From Clostridia bacterium (GTDB lineage: Bacteria > Bacillota > Clostridia > TANB77 > CAG-508): a DNA stretch of 37,175 nt. The notes below the pieces were generated by a model that saw nothing but the letters and a program-made list of their open reading frames with translations, did not search any database and had not been told where the DNA came from. The stretch's first letter is position 1, and each line of letters begins with the position of its first letter. The DNA is taken from positions 1 through 37,175 of the forward strand of contig JAUNSP010000007.1 of the NCBI GenBank assembly GCA_030539155.1, in the 5' to 3' direction. A program made the translations under genes and the position numbers. Below, piece by piece: positions 23,099 through 29,975 of the stretch.

Positions 23099-23889
23099 TA
23101 TTTTGTAAAGAAGAAACCAGCAGTCATTTCTAAATAATTTACACCACTATAATTTGGATATTCTGTTTTTACTTTTTCTATCATTTCATCTGCACTACTA
23201 GAGTCACTTGCAATATTTATTATTGTTTCAATATAAGCAATCTTTGTTTCAACAGCTTTAATATCTTCAGGAATATAATGAGAAGTTAGAATTAAATTAT
23301 AATCTTTATTTATATATCCTTTTAAAGTATCCATCATAGCGTTAGCATGATCTACACCAGCAATAATAGAATGACAATCACTTCCTAACATATGAGTATA
23401 AATTGAATTAATCTCTGGTATTTCAATATCATACCCATCATTAGTAGATATTATATTCATATCTATATCTGCAAGTGTAATAGTACCAGCATCAATATAG
23501 TCAGTAACATTATGAATATTTTTATCAAATGCATCTCCAAATGCAGAAGTAAAATTATCTATAAGAGCTTTACCACCACCATTGTGTCCATATTCATCTG
23601 CATTATGTGTAGCAAACTTCTTTGTATCTTTCAAGAAATTTCCTCCAGCCATATGATATGAAAGTAGTACTCCATCTACTTCTACATTTAATGATTTAAT
23701 ATAATTTTCTAATTCAACATTATTATCATAAAATGCAGGTGATTCAATAACCACAACTTTTTTATTTTTTTCTAATATAATGACTTGGTCATCAATATAA
23801 TCGGCAGTATTATAATTATGAACTTTTACATTACCAAAATCATAAATTAATATATAACCTTTATCTAAATTTATTTTTTTATTTTCCAT
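23098..23889 (-). CDS. MBL-fold-like hydrolase lacking the canonical zinc motif
   Basis: 263 residues with the metallo-beta-lactamase fold pattern: YDFGNVKVHNYNTADYIDDQVIILEKNKKVVVIES, then VDGVLLSYHMAGGNFL where HxHxDH is expected. A later SDCHSIIAGVDHANAM and LILTSHYIPED follow. Only part of the metal ligands (His in SYHMAGG, DCH, SHY) is present, so a changed or missing metal site is likely. Members of this kind occur beside HxlR genes. GGAGG precedes the ATG. Its promoter carries a site very similar to the HxlR operator, linking it to the same regulon. Substrate unknown. Confidence 0.7.
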   Translation of the reverse strand: MENKKINLDKGYILIYDFGNVKVHNYNTADYIDDQVIILEKNKKVVVIESPAFYDNNVELENYIKSLNVEVDGVLLSYHMAGGNFLKDTKKFATHNADEYGHNGGGKALIDNFTSAFGDAFDKNIHNVTDYIDAGTITLADIDMNIISTNDGYDIEIPEINSIYTHMLGSDCHSIIAGVDHANAMMDTLKGYINKDYNLILTSHYIPEDIKAVETKIAYIETIINIASDSSSADEMIEKVKTEYPNYSGVNYLEMTAGFFFTK

Positions 23890-23943
23890 TTCATACCTCC
23901 AAATATTTAATTCAAAGACTTGTGCACTTCCTTTGACAATTTA

Positions 23944-24008
23944 ATTATATGATATAGAAAAATAAAAAGTAAGTATGCACTTTTTTGTTAGATACTTACT
24001 TTTTGGTA
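23944..24008 (-). promoter_or_regulatory. Promoter and HxlR-like operator of the MBL gene
   Basis: TATAAT (plus ATTATA at 23944-23949) has, just upstream, AAGTATGCACTT (23971-23982, 10 of 12 palindromic positions). TACTTTTTGGTA (23997-24008) follows, identical to 23057-23068 in the HxlR promoter. The shared layout suggests one regulator for both. Confidence 0.6.
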
Positions 24009-24044
24009 TAAATTTAATAAAACAAGCGATTAATTATGAAAATA

Positions 24045-24056
24045 AAATTACAAATT
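24045..24056. repeat. Variant AAATTACAAATT motif at the 3' end of the DUF1697 gene
   Basis: A/T-rich element ending 5 bp before the DUF1697 stop codon. It resembles the complement of AAATTGTAATTT but is not exact; weaker than the other copies. Confidence 0.35.
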
Positions 24057-24061
24057 ATAAT

Positions 24062-24607
24062 TTATTTTTTACATAATTCTAATACTTTTTTCATAGTATT
24101 AGCTGTTCTTATTGTGATTTTATTTTTTATATCTGTACTTGCAGTCTTAACCCACCAATTTGATTTCCTATAATTATTTAAATTATAAGACCAAAATATT
24201 GAATTATTATATTCCTCAATTTTTTCTATATTATCTTTTGGCTCTCCGATAGTATTATATACTTCTTCATATTTTGTAGGTGGTATTATAAAGATTAAAT
24301 TGTCATATATTTCTTTATTGTTTGTTCCCCACCAATCAGGAGTATTATTTAATATATCTTCTAGTTCAAATTCAGTTATTATAAAAACAGGTATCTCTAA
24401 ATTAAATTTACATTTTACAATTCTATAAATATCTTTCATTATAGATTCTTTACTATTAATATTACTTTCAAAAATAATATTACCACTATTAAGATAAGTA
24501 ATAACATTTTGATAATTATTATTTTCTAGTTCAATTTTTAATTCATTCATTGAGATTTTATTTTTTCCACTTATGTTTATTCCTCTTAATAATGCTATAT
24601 ATTTCAT
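24062..24607 (-). CDS. DUF1697 protein
   Basis: 181 residues. It begins MKYIALLRGINISGKNKISM, then ELENNNYQNVITYLNSGNIIFESN, and LNNTPDWWGTNN later. This is the standard DUF1697 pattern (ALLRGINVGGKNKxxM ... YxxSGNVxFxS ... PxWW), with full family length. The biochemical function is not established. The SD is modest (AAAGTGAG, about 9 nt upstream). It is a single-gene unit in the cargo block, followed by the variant repeat, and has no evident link to conjugation. Confidence 0.88.
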   Translation of the reverse strand: MKYIALLRGINISGKNKISMNELKIELENNNYQNVITYLNSGNIIFESNINSKESIMKDIYRIVKCKFNLEIPVFIITEFELEDILNNTPDWWGTNNKEIYDNLIFIIPPTKYEEVYNTIGEPKDNIEKIEEYNNSIFWSYNLNNYRKSNWWVKTASTDIKNKITIRTANTMKKVLELCKK

Positions 24608-24624
24608 AGTATCTACTCACTTTC

Positions 24625-24636
24625 AAATTGTAATTT
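24625..24636. repeat. AAATTGTAATTT motif at the 3' end of the lipoprotein gene
   Basis: The 12-bp core lies 1 bp past the lipoprotein stop codon, again in the same orientation as at 19098 and 20182. Confidence 0.6.
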
Positions 24637-24637
24637 A

Positions 24638-25087
24638 TTATTGTATTGTAAATTCTGCTGATACATAAAATTTTTCTTCTGAATCATTTTCAAAATAAAC
24701 TTCTTTAATTATTCGATAAGTACCTGTTGCTAATTTACCATACCCGTGTTCCCATTTCAATTCAAGTTCGTTTGATTCGTTTTGTTCTACTTCCCAAAGT
24801 GGATCATTAAAATCGATTTCAACATTTATTTTATACCATTCATTGTCTTGTTCAATTTCTATTTCATAAACTTCATCATATTTAAGTGTCTTATCACTAA
24901 AGTTTTTTAATACCAATGTAGCACCTGTATTTTTTAATGTGTCTTCTTTAATGGTTAACGAAACATCTTGTTCAGATATTTGAATATCGGATTTGTTGCC
25001 TATATCAAATTCGGTTTTATTTCCACAACCAGTTATTCCAAAAATAATCACCCCACAAAATAAGATAGTTAAAATTGTCTTTCTCAT
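24638..25087 (-). CDS. Lipoprotein with bacterial Ig-like domain
   Basis: 149 residues. Signal peptide MRKTILTILFCGVIIFGITGC with a lipobox (GITG-C) shows lipid anchoring on the outer membrane face. The mature part LTIKEDTLKNTGATLVLKNFSDKTLKYDEVYEIE, then ELELKWEHGYGKLATGTYRIIKEVYF, matches the small Ig-like (Big_14 type) domain of Bacillota lipoproteins. Ligand unknown. The ATG at MRKT has AAAGGAG 8 nt upstream. It has its own extended -10 promoter and is the first cargo gene after the VirB3-like gene. Confidence 0.85.
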   Translation of the reverse strand: MRKTILTILFCGVIIFGITGCGNKTEFDIGNKSDIQISEQDVSLTIKEDTLKNTGATLVLKNFSDKTLKYDEVYEIEIEQDNEWYKINVEIDFNDPLWEVEQNESNELELKWEHGYGKLATGTYRIIKEVYFENDSEEKFYVSAEFTIQ

Positions 25088-25131
25088 AATCTTTTCTCCT
25101 TTCAACAAATTACTATTTATCTGTTAGTTCT

Positions 25132-25140
25132 ATTATAGCA
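25132..25140 (-). promoter_or_regulatory. Extended -10 promoter of the lipoprotein gene
   Basis: On the minus strand TGC-TATAAT, a perfect extended -10, lies 44 bp upstream of the ATG in the gap after the VirB3-like gene. It gives the cargo lipoprotein transcription independent of the pore operon. Confidence 0.65.
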
Positions 25141-25156
25141 CAATATTTGATGTTTT

Positions 25157-25420
25157 TTATCTTTCATAAATATATGTTTTACATTTAAATATAAAACCAA
25201 AAAACAATCCTAATATTTTATACATTCTATTTTTTTGTGATAATTGAACTGGTATCATTAAAAAGACACAAACAGTTAGGAATATTAAGGAAAATAATTT
25301 GTTATTAGAAAATGCAAACAACATCAAAAATGTCATTATCATTGGTATTCCTATATATAAATCTGTCATTTCTATATATTTACCAAGTGTTTTCTTTATA
25401 CTATTTATTGTTATATACAT
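25157..25420 (-). CDS. VirB3-like small membrane protein
   Basis: 87 residues with two hydrophobic segments close together (about 22-37 and 42-58: GIPMIMTFLMLFAF, LFSLIFLTVCVFLMIPV) and a basic C-terminal tail. Length and topology fit VirB3/TcpE-like pore subunits, which normally sit between VirB6- or VirB2-like genes and VirB4. The ATG follows an SD and is 2 bp from the VirB6-like stop. The expected next gene, VirB4, is found only after 6 kb of cargo. Identification rests on size, topology and place more than on residue motifs. Confidence 0.6.
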   Translation of the reverse strand: MYITINSIKKTLGKYIEMTDLYIGIPMIMTFLMLFAFSNNKLFSLIFLTVCVFLMIPVQLSQKNRMYKILGLFFGFIFKCKTYIYER

Positions 25421-25424
25421 TTAA

Positions 25425-26786
25425 TCACCTTTCTCTATATCTATTTCTATACATATTTCTTTGTGGCATTAATGTATTAATAGATCCTTTCACATTACTT
25501 ACCCCTCGATGTCTTAAGTTGCGTCCAATATTAGATGGTGTGGCTTGTCCAATTCTACTTCCTGTATTAGAAATAAAATTACCTATTCTGCCTAAAGCAC
25601 TTTTAGGATTATTTGCTTTACCAGTTATTTTAGCTCCAAAGTTTGAAATAGCTCCACCAATTTTTTTCACTGCTGCATTTCCTCCAACTCGACCAATTAC
25701 ACCTGAGGCAATACCGACACCAAACATACTTGCTCCAAAACCACTACCGGTAGCAACGGATGTTGCTGTATTTAAAGCATGACCAAATCCCATCAAACTC
25801 ATTAATTGTTCTCTACCAGAATTTGCCGATACATTACCACCAATAAATCTATTAACAACTTGTGATCCTGTTAATAAAAATGTTCCTGCTCCAATATACA
25901 TTAATGATTTAATAACTATTTCTTTAAAATCATTATTAGCAAAAAATGTTGTTGAATCAATAGCATTCGCCACTATTGCTGTCAAATTTATTATTAACAT
26001 AACTACTGCTCCTTGAAGCATTAAAGACACTAATTGTTCAATTACTGCACTTCGTCTTTGTTTATTACCCACTGAAGTTGCAAAAACTACTGGACTAATA
26101 ACAAATAGAAATAAAAATTCAATTTGTCTTCGTGCAAGCATCATTCCACTAAAGAATAGGGCATATAAAAAGAATCCTCCAATTAAAATTGACATAATCC
26201 AATTTATACTATATTTATAATCTTTTTCATCTGATAATATCCATCTTTCATTCGTAATAAATTTATCATTATAAATTTTGCCATTTGTAAAACTATCGTT
26301 TTGAATGAAACTGGAATAATCTTCAGCAAGAAACTCATCACTAACTTTATATTGCTCAGTATAATCAACATACATAGTCAACATGCTATCTGATATTGTC
26401 ATATTGTTGCTATTAAATATATTAGAAGTGAATCCACTAAGTTTTATTGAAAAAGTCGATACTTCTGCAAACAAAAATACAGATAATAATACAAATAAAG
26501 TAGACTTTATTATTTCTGTAACTAATTGTTGTGTGGAAGGACCTTCTTCGGGTTCTATAATTTTCATTACAAATTTAAATAATACAAATAAACCTAAAAG
26601 GGTAATAGCAACAGCTATTATTCCTTTATGAAAATTTGAAAACATAGAATTACCTGCTACACTATCTATAATATTGTAAGCATTTAATTCCCTTAATATT
26701 TCAAAAAGGGTATCTATTAAATCATAAATGAAACTAATGATTCCCCAACCAATTGTTCTAAGAAAATCTAAAGCTTTTATTAACAT
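25425..26786 (-). CDS. VirB6/TrbL-like polytopic pore protein
   Basis: 453 residues. Hydrophobic helices cluster at 60-75, 92-110, 195-220, 225-240, 258-280 and 290-315. A C-terminal Gly/Ala-rich region (GFGASMFGVGIASGVIGRVGGNAA) and a basic tail ending RNRYRER follow. This layout fits the inner-channel protein of Gram-positive secretion systems (VirB6/TrbL/CD1107-like). A long extracytoplasmic loop between about 120 and 190 (SDEFLAEDYSSFIQNDSF) is present. It lies between the VirB2-like and VirB3-like genes in one operon, with spacings of 11 and 4 bp. Confidence 0.8.
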   Translation of the reverse strand: MLIKALDFLRTIGWGIISFIYDLIDTLFEILRELNAYNIIDSVAGNSMFSNFHKGIIAVAITLLGLFVLFKFVMKIIEPEEGPSTQQLVTEIIKSTLFVLLSVFLFAEVSTFSIKLSGFTSNIFNSNNMTISDSMLTMYVDYTEQYKVSDEFLAEDYSSFIQNDSFTNGKIYNDKFITNERWILSDEKDYKYSINWIMSILIGGFFLYALFFSGMMLARRQIEFLFLFVISPVVFATSVGNKQRRSAVIEQLVSLMLQGAVVMLIINLTAIVANAIDSTTFFANNDFKEIVIKSLMYIGAGTFLLTGSQVVNRFIGGNVSANSGREQLMSLMGFGHALNTATSVATGSGFGASMFGVGIASGVIGRVGGNAAVKKIGGAISNFGAKITGKANNPKSALGRIGNFISNTGSRIGQATPSNIGRNLRHRGVSNVKGSINTLMPQRNMYRNRYRER

Positions 26787-26797
26787 AAATCACCTTC

Positions 26798-27109
26798 TTA
26801 AAACAAATCAATTATTAAGTTAACAATAGATATTGCTAAAATGATTCCAACTATACCGAACATAGTTTGAATTATCCTTTGCTTGACTCTTTGTTTTTGA
26901 TCTACATCTGCAACAGCATATAATACAAAACCAATTATTAATGATACTCCAGCTGCTGCTATTCCAATCCTTAATACCCAATTTGAAAAAGTTTGTATTG
27001 CTTTAATTATTGAATCGACATTATATTCGCCACCGTCTAACTTTTCTATTGCCAATAAATTTATAGTCCCTTTAATATTACTTAAAGAGTTAACCATAAA
27101 TTTAAGCAA
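26798..27109 (-). CDS. VirB2/Maff2-like pilin or channel subunit
   Basis: 103 residues, no signal sequence motif. Two hydrophobic helices (WVLRIGIAAAGVSLIIGFVLYAVADV and MFGIVGIILAISIVNLIIDLF) are separated by a short basic turn DQKQRVKQRI. That is the shape of VirB2-like / Maff2 family proteins of conjugative elements. The start is a TTG with GAGGTG 6 nt before it; the ATG four codons later is too far from the SD. First gene of the pore operon, behind the SSB terminator. Confidence 0.8.
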   Translation of the reverse strand: MLKFMVNSLSNIKGTINLLAIEKLDGGEYNVDSIIKAIQTFSNWVLRIGIAAAGVSLIIGFVLYAVADVDQKQRVKQRIIQTMFGIVGIILAISIVNLIIDLF

Positions 27110-27167
27110 TATTTACACCTCTTTTTATTATTAACATTTATCATTCCTCCTATCTAAATTTAAGTAA

Positions 27168-27191
27168 AAGGATAAGCTTTCACTTATCCTT
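27168..27191 (-). terminator. Terminator after ssb
   Basis: A perfect 9-bp stem AAGGATAAG / CTTATCCTT with a 6-nt loop and T-rich tail, 1 bp past the ssb stop codon. It separates the accessory operon from the pore operon. Confidence 0.8.
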
Positions 27192-27192
27192 G

Positions 27193-27564
27193 TTACATTT
27201 CAGGTTCATCTAAATCTTCTGTTTCTTTAACTTCTCTTTTTGTTTTTGCAGTTGATAAAAAACTTACTCTTTCAGCTATTATATTATATTTTTTTGTCTT
27301 AGTACCATCTTCATTATCTATTAATTTTGATTCTATACGACCTCTTACTCCAATCAAATCATCTTGTTTGCAATATTCAACAGTGTTCTTTGCCATATCA
27401 CCCCATATAGACACATCAATATAATCTTTTTCGTATTCACCATCTGCATTTTTATAACTTCTAGGAATTGCTACAGTAATATTACTTACTTTTTTACCAC
27501 CATCTAACTCTTTTACCTCTGGTTCTCTAACAATTCTTCCTATTAAACTTATTTGATTATTCAT
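27193..27564 (-). CDS. ssb: Single-stranded DNA-binding protein
   Basis: 123 residues. The OB fold begins MNNQISLIGRIVREPEVKEL, then VSNITVAIPRSYKN, DYIDVSIWGDMAKNTVEYCKQDDLIGVRGRIES and YNIIAERVSFL. This is standard SSB order. The C-terminal tail is short and acidic (ETEDLDEPEM) but lacks the usual final DDDIPF, so partner binding may be reduced. It coats the transferred or replicating single strand. Last gene of the accessory operon, followed at once by a terminator. Confidence 0.92.
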   Translation of the reverse strand: MNNQISLIGRIVREPEVKELDGGKKVSNITVAIPRSYKNADGEYEKDYIDVSIWGDMAKNTVEYCKQDDLIGVRGRIESKLIDNEDGTKTKKYNIIAERVSFLSTAKTKREVKETEDLDEPEM

Positions 27565-27582
27565 TTAATCACCTTTACCTTT

Positions 27583-27966
27583 CTATATTTCAAAATTATT
27601 AATTTTTGACATTACAATAGCATTATATTTTGCTATTGTTTCTTCTATTGATTTTTCATTAAATCTTTCTTTATATTTTTTTATTTGTTCTTCTGTCAAA
27701 GAACGATCTTCACCATCGTTAGCTGTTTCACCAACAATTAAAAAAGGACCATAGAGAATATCATATCCTATATCTCTATTTGGACCCATTCCATTTATTT
27801 TTCCTTCTTCATTACAAATTATTGTTATTTCCTCATCTTCAAGATAGGGAACATATTGAATTAATCCTCCAACTTTTTCTTGTTTATCTTTTAAAGTGTT
27901 AGATAACACAATTTCTTTTGGTAATTCGTTTTCTTTAACATACAAAGCTTTTATTGTTCTCTGCAT
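27583..27966 (-). CDS. DUF3846 protein
   Basis: 127 residues. It begins MQRTIKALYVKENELPKEI, then LQEKVGGLIQYVPY-type block (DKQEKVGGLIQYV), ITIICNEEGKINGMGPNRDIG and YDILYGPFLIVGE. This is the DUF3846 pattern, common on conjugative elements and phages, of unknown function. The ATG at MQRTIK has GAAAGGA 10 nt upstream; a longer upstream reading is antiparallel noise through the dead gene fragment next to it. It precedes ssb by 18 bp in the same operon. Confidence 0.85.
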   Translation of the reverse strand: MQRTIKALYVKENELPKEIVLSNTLKDKQEKVGGLIQYVPYLEDEEITIICNEEGKINGMGPNRDIGYDILYGPFLIVGETANDGEDRSLTEEQIKKYKERFNEKSIEETIAKYNAIVMSKINNFEI

Positions 27967-27994
27967 TCTCACTATCCTTTCTATTATTTTATAA

Positions 27995-28125
27995 CTATAT
28001 ATCTTTTTCCACATTTGAAAATATATATTCTTCTTCAAGCTCTCGAGTCATTGAGGGGAATTCTAAATCTTGCTCTGACTCTTTATCGCTCTTCCTCTAA
28101 ATTTCGTAGTATTGTCGCAGTATTG
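27995..28125 (-). pseudogene. Decayed partial copy of the MGYRSDV gene
   Basis: A minus-strand reading gives DKESEQDLEFPSMTRELEEE and then YIFSNVEKDI before a TAG. It aligns with DKDSEQDLDFPSMIREFDDE and YIIFNMDKDV at the end of the neighbouring intact gene. Just upstream, in another frame, TILRNLEEE matches its GLRHLEEED, with the residues between deleted. There is no start or RBS. It is therefore a remnant of a tandem paralog. Confidence 0.7.
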
Positions 28126-28126
28126 T

Positions 28127-28537
28127 TCATAATTCTACATCTTTGTCCATATTAAAAATTATATACTCGTCATCAAATTCTCGAATCATTGAGGGAAAAT
28201 CTAAATCCTGTTCTGAATCTTTATCACTGTCATGATAAAATTCTTCATAATCGTCATAAGATTCGCCAATTCTTGAATATCTAAACGAATAATCTTCTTC
28301 CTCTAAATGTCGCAGTCCTGACATTATCGCAATTACTTCTGGATTAAAATCTTCATACCATTTAACATAGTTCCAGCCAAAATAACAAGCTCGTGAAGTT
28401 TCTTTCTTTACATCAATATCTTCTAATAAATTAGAATATTCATTTTTATTTTTTTTAATATTTTCACTTACAAATTCATTCAATTTTTTAAATCCATTTT
28501 TTGAAGTCATTATCCTAACATCTGATCTATAACCCAT
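28127..28537 (-). CDS. MGYRSDV-type hypothetical protein
   Basis: 136 residues. It begins MGYRSDVRIMTSKNGFKKL, a start shared by hypothetical proteins of phages and conjugative elements. ACYFGWNYVKWYEDFNPEVIAIMSGLRHLEEEDYSFRYSRIGE follows, and the tail is very acidic. No known activity. The ATG at MGYR has GAGGAGG 4-5 nt upstream and overlaps the end of the SSB-like gene by 11 bp. A decayed second copy lies directly downstream, so the gene was once duplicated. Confidence 0.75.
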   Translation of the reverse strand: MGYRSDVRIMTSKNGFKKLNEFVSENIKKNKNEYSNLLEDIDVKKETSRACYFGWNYVKWYEDFNPEVIAIMSGLRHLEEEDYSFRYSRIGESYDDYEEFYHDSDKDSEQDLDFPSMIREFDDEYIIFNMDKDVEL

Positions 28538-28925
28538 AGTCCTCCTCAAAAGAACTATCAGGATCATTTAACCAGTCATAATCAAATACCTCTATTTTTT
28601 CTTTTGGTTTCATTTCTCTAATATAACTTACTGTTATATAATGCTTCTTTTCCATATTTTCTGTTAAATAATTTCTTAAACTTCCAGTTATATGTATCCA
28701 ATTACCTTTTTTAATAATAGAATCATATTTTGCAATTTGATCTTCAAATAATCTAATTGAAAAGAAGATTTTGTTTTCTTTTTCTTCTCCAAAAGAATCT
28801 TTATATTTAATGTTTTGACATAAATCAAAATATTTATATTTTTTACCACTAGGTAAAGTTTTTATATCAGATATACTAGCTATATTACCTATAAGTGATA
28901 CTCCGTTATAATCTAAACTATTCAT
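28527..28925 (-). CDS. Second SSB-like OB-fold protein
   Basis: 132 residues. YNGVSLIGNIASISDIKTLPSGKKYKYFDLCQN, then KIFFSIRLFEDQIAKYDSIIKKGNWIHITGSLRNYL and HYITVSYI, follow the strand order of SSB/PriB OB folds. In particular, GNWIHITGSLRNY corresponds to the GxxVxVxGxLxxR strand. It is more divergent than the ssb gene downstream and also ends acidic (SSFEEDYGL). Start at MNSLDYN with AAAGGAGG 6-7 nt upstream. It may serve transfer while the other serves replication; that is inference. Confidence 0.7.
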   Translation of the reverse strand: MNSLDYNGVSLIGNIASISDIKTLPSGKKYKYFDLCQNIKYKDSFGEEKENKIFFSIRLFEDQIAKYDSIIKKGNWIHITGSLRNYLTENMEKKHYITVSYIREMKPKEKIEVFDYDWLNDPDSSFEEDYGL

Positions 28926-28968
28926 TACATACCTCCTTTCATTCATGATGGATGATAATAAGATAAGA

Positions 28969-28974
28969 ATTATA
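28969..28974 (-). promoter_or_regulatory. -10 box before the SSB-like operon
   Basis: TATAAT on the minus strand preceded by TG, about 45 bp upstream of the SSB-like ATG. The three phased palindromes lie 50-110 bp further upstream. Confidence 0.4.
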
Positions 28975-29022
28975 CATGATGATGATTGTTATAATTTTAT
29001 ATTATCTTTTATATTATCATGT

Positions 29023-29084
29023 GTGCCACTTCTGACACTATATGAGTGACATTCTTGTCACTTATGATATGACATCACTGTCAT
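29023..29084. repeat. Three 16-bp palindromes at exact 23-bp period
   Basis: GTGCCA-cttc-TGACAC (29023-29038), GTGACA-ttct-TGTCAC (29046-29061) and ATGACA-tcac-TGTCAT (29069-29084). The second and third are perfect 6-bp inverted repeats, and the first has one mismatch. Starts are 23 bp apart each time. The last lies inside the end of the RepA-type HTH gene. This suits iterons for an initiator, or a multi-site operator. Confidence 0.75.
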
Positions 29085-29334
29085 TTATAATTTTGATTTT
29101 TCTTTTTTTATTGCCGTTTATTTCAATGCAATTTTCATCTTTTAAAATATTCAGCATTCTAATTATAGTTCTTGTACTACAATTGTTATTTTTTGCTAAA
29201 AATGAATTTGATACTTCACAATATCCATTTTTAAAACTTAAAACTTTTATTTCACCATATAAAACTTTAGCTAACATAGGAATTTTATGATTTAGTATTA
29301 TATTACTAGGAATAATAATATACTTAAAATTCAC
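29062..29334 (-). CDS. RepA-type helix-turn-helix protein (short initiator-like)
   Basis: 90 residues: IPSNIILNHKIPMLAKVLYGEIKVLSFKNGYCEVSNSFLAKNNNCSTRTIIRMLNILKDENCIEI. This is the winged-helix unit found at the N-terminus of plasmid RepA-like initiators (xAKxLYGEIxxLxxKxGYCxASNxxLAKxxxVSxRTIxRxxxxL). Only this domain is present, so it is shorter than full initiators. The start is GTG overlapping the sortase stop. The phased palindromes at its own 3' end are natural candidates for its binding sites, which would place an origin or operator here. Confidence 0.75.
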   Translation of the reverse strand: MNFKYIIIPSNIILNHKIPMLAKVLYGEIKVLSFKNGYCEVSNSFLAKNNNCSTRTIIRMLNILKDENCIEINGNKKRKIKIINDSDVIS

Positions 29335-29975
29335 TAATAATATGCCTTGTCTTTTAAATATCCTATATAAACTAATTGTTTAGTTTTACTATTTTTTTTG
29401 CATGTAATTAAAGTAATTGTATTTTTACTATTGTTCCTATAAATAGGTATTGCTCCATCTTTATCAACTTCATAGCTATTATTAAAAGTATATATGTATT
29501 TTATTCCTTCATAATAAATAATGATGTCATCATTTTCCTTCAACTTGTCCAAGTTTTTAAAATACGAAACATTACTTGAACCATTGTGTCCAGCTAATAT
29601 AAAGTTACCATTTAATATATTTGGCATATTAGATTCTTTCATAACTTGAACATTATATTTAACATTATTATATTTTGAATCAACAGAAACTAATCCTTTT
29701 TTTAAATCGATACCAGGTATTTCTAATATTGCCATATAATTATAGGAATTATCATTATTTTTTGTTTCAACGATAATTTCATTTTCTTGTTTAGGTATCT
29801 CTTCAACATTGGAATTATCATCACTGACAAAAAATTCTTCAATCATTATTTGCTCTGTTTTTTTCATACTATGATTATTGATTAAAATTAAAATAGTTGC
29901 TGTTGATGAAACAATAATTAAAAAAAGTCCTATCCATAATAGAAAGGACTTCTTATTTCTTACCTTTTTTTCCAT
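29334..29975 (-). CDS. Sortase
   Basis: 213 residues. One N-terminal membrane helix (about 11-33) precedes a sortase barrel: LEIPGIDLKKGLV, LAGHNGSSNVSYFKNLDKLKENDDI (His130) and TITLITCK (Cys192). The catalytic Arg normally follows the Cys strand as R-L/V-V; here it reads TKQLVYIG, so Gln200 or nearby Lys199 takes that place. It attaches surface proteins to the wall. The gene overlaps the adhesin gene by 23 bp, so the adhesin with its VPNTN signal is the obvious substrate. Closest by neighbourhood to class B-type sortases of conjugative elements. Confidence 0.88.
   Translation of the reverse strand: MEKKVRNKKSFLLWIGLFLIIVSSTATILILINNHSMKKTEQIMIEEFFVSDDNSNVEEIPKQENEIIVETKNNDNSYNYMAILEIPGIDLKKGLVSVDSKYNNVKYNVQVMKESNMPNILNGNFILAGHNGSSNVSYFKNLDKLKENDDIIIYYEGIKYIYTFNNSYEVDKDGAIPIYRNNSKNTITLITCKKNSKTKQLVYIGYLKDKAYY

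Noticed and set aside
25312-25782. A 156-codon plus-strand frame over the VirB6/VirB3 region
   Set aside because: It is the reverse of two well-supported membrane proteins, has no RBS, and its hydrophobic look comes from the opposite strand.
27967-28038. A 24-residue N-terminal extension of the DUF3846 protein
   Set aside because: The SD and family N-terminus place the start at MQRTIK; the extension runs through the decayed gene copy in the wrong frame.
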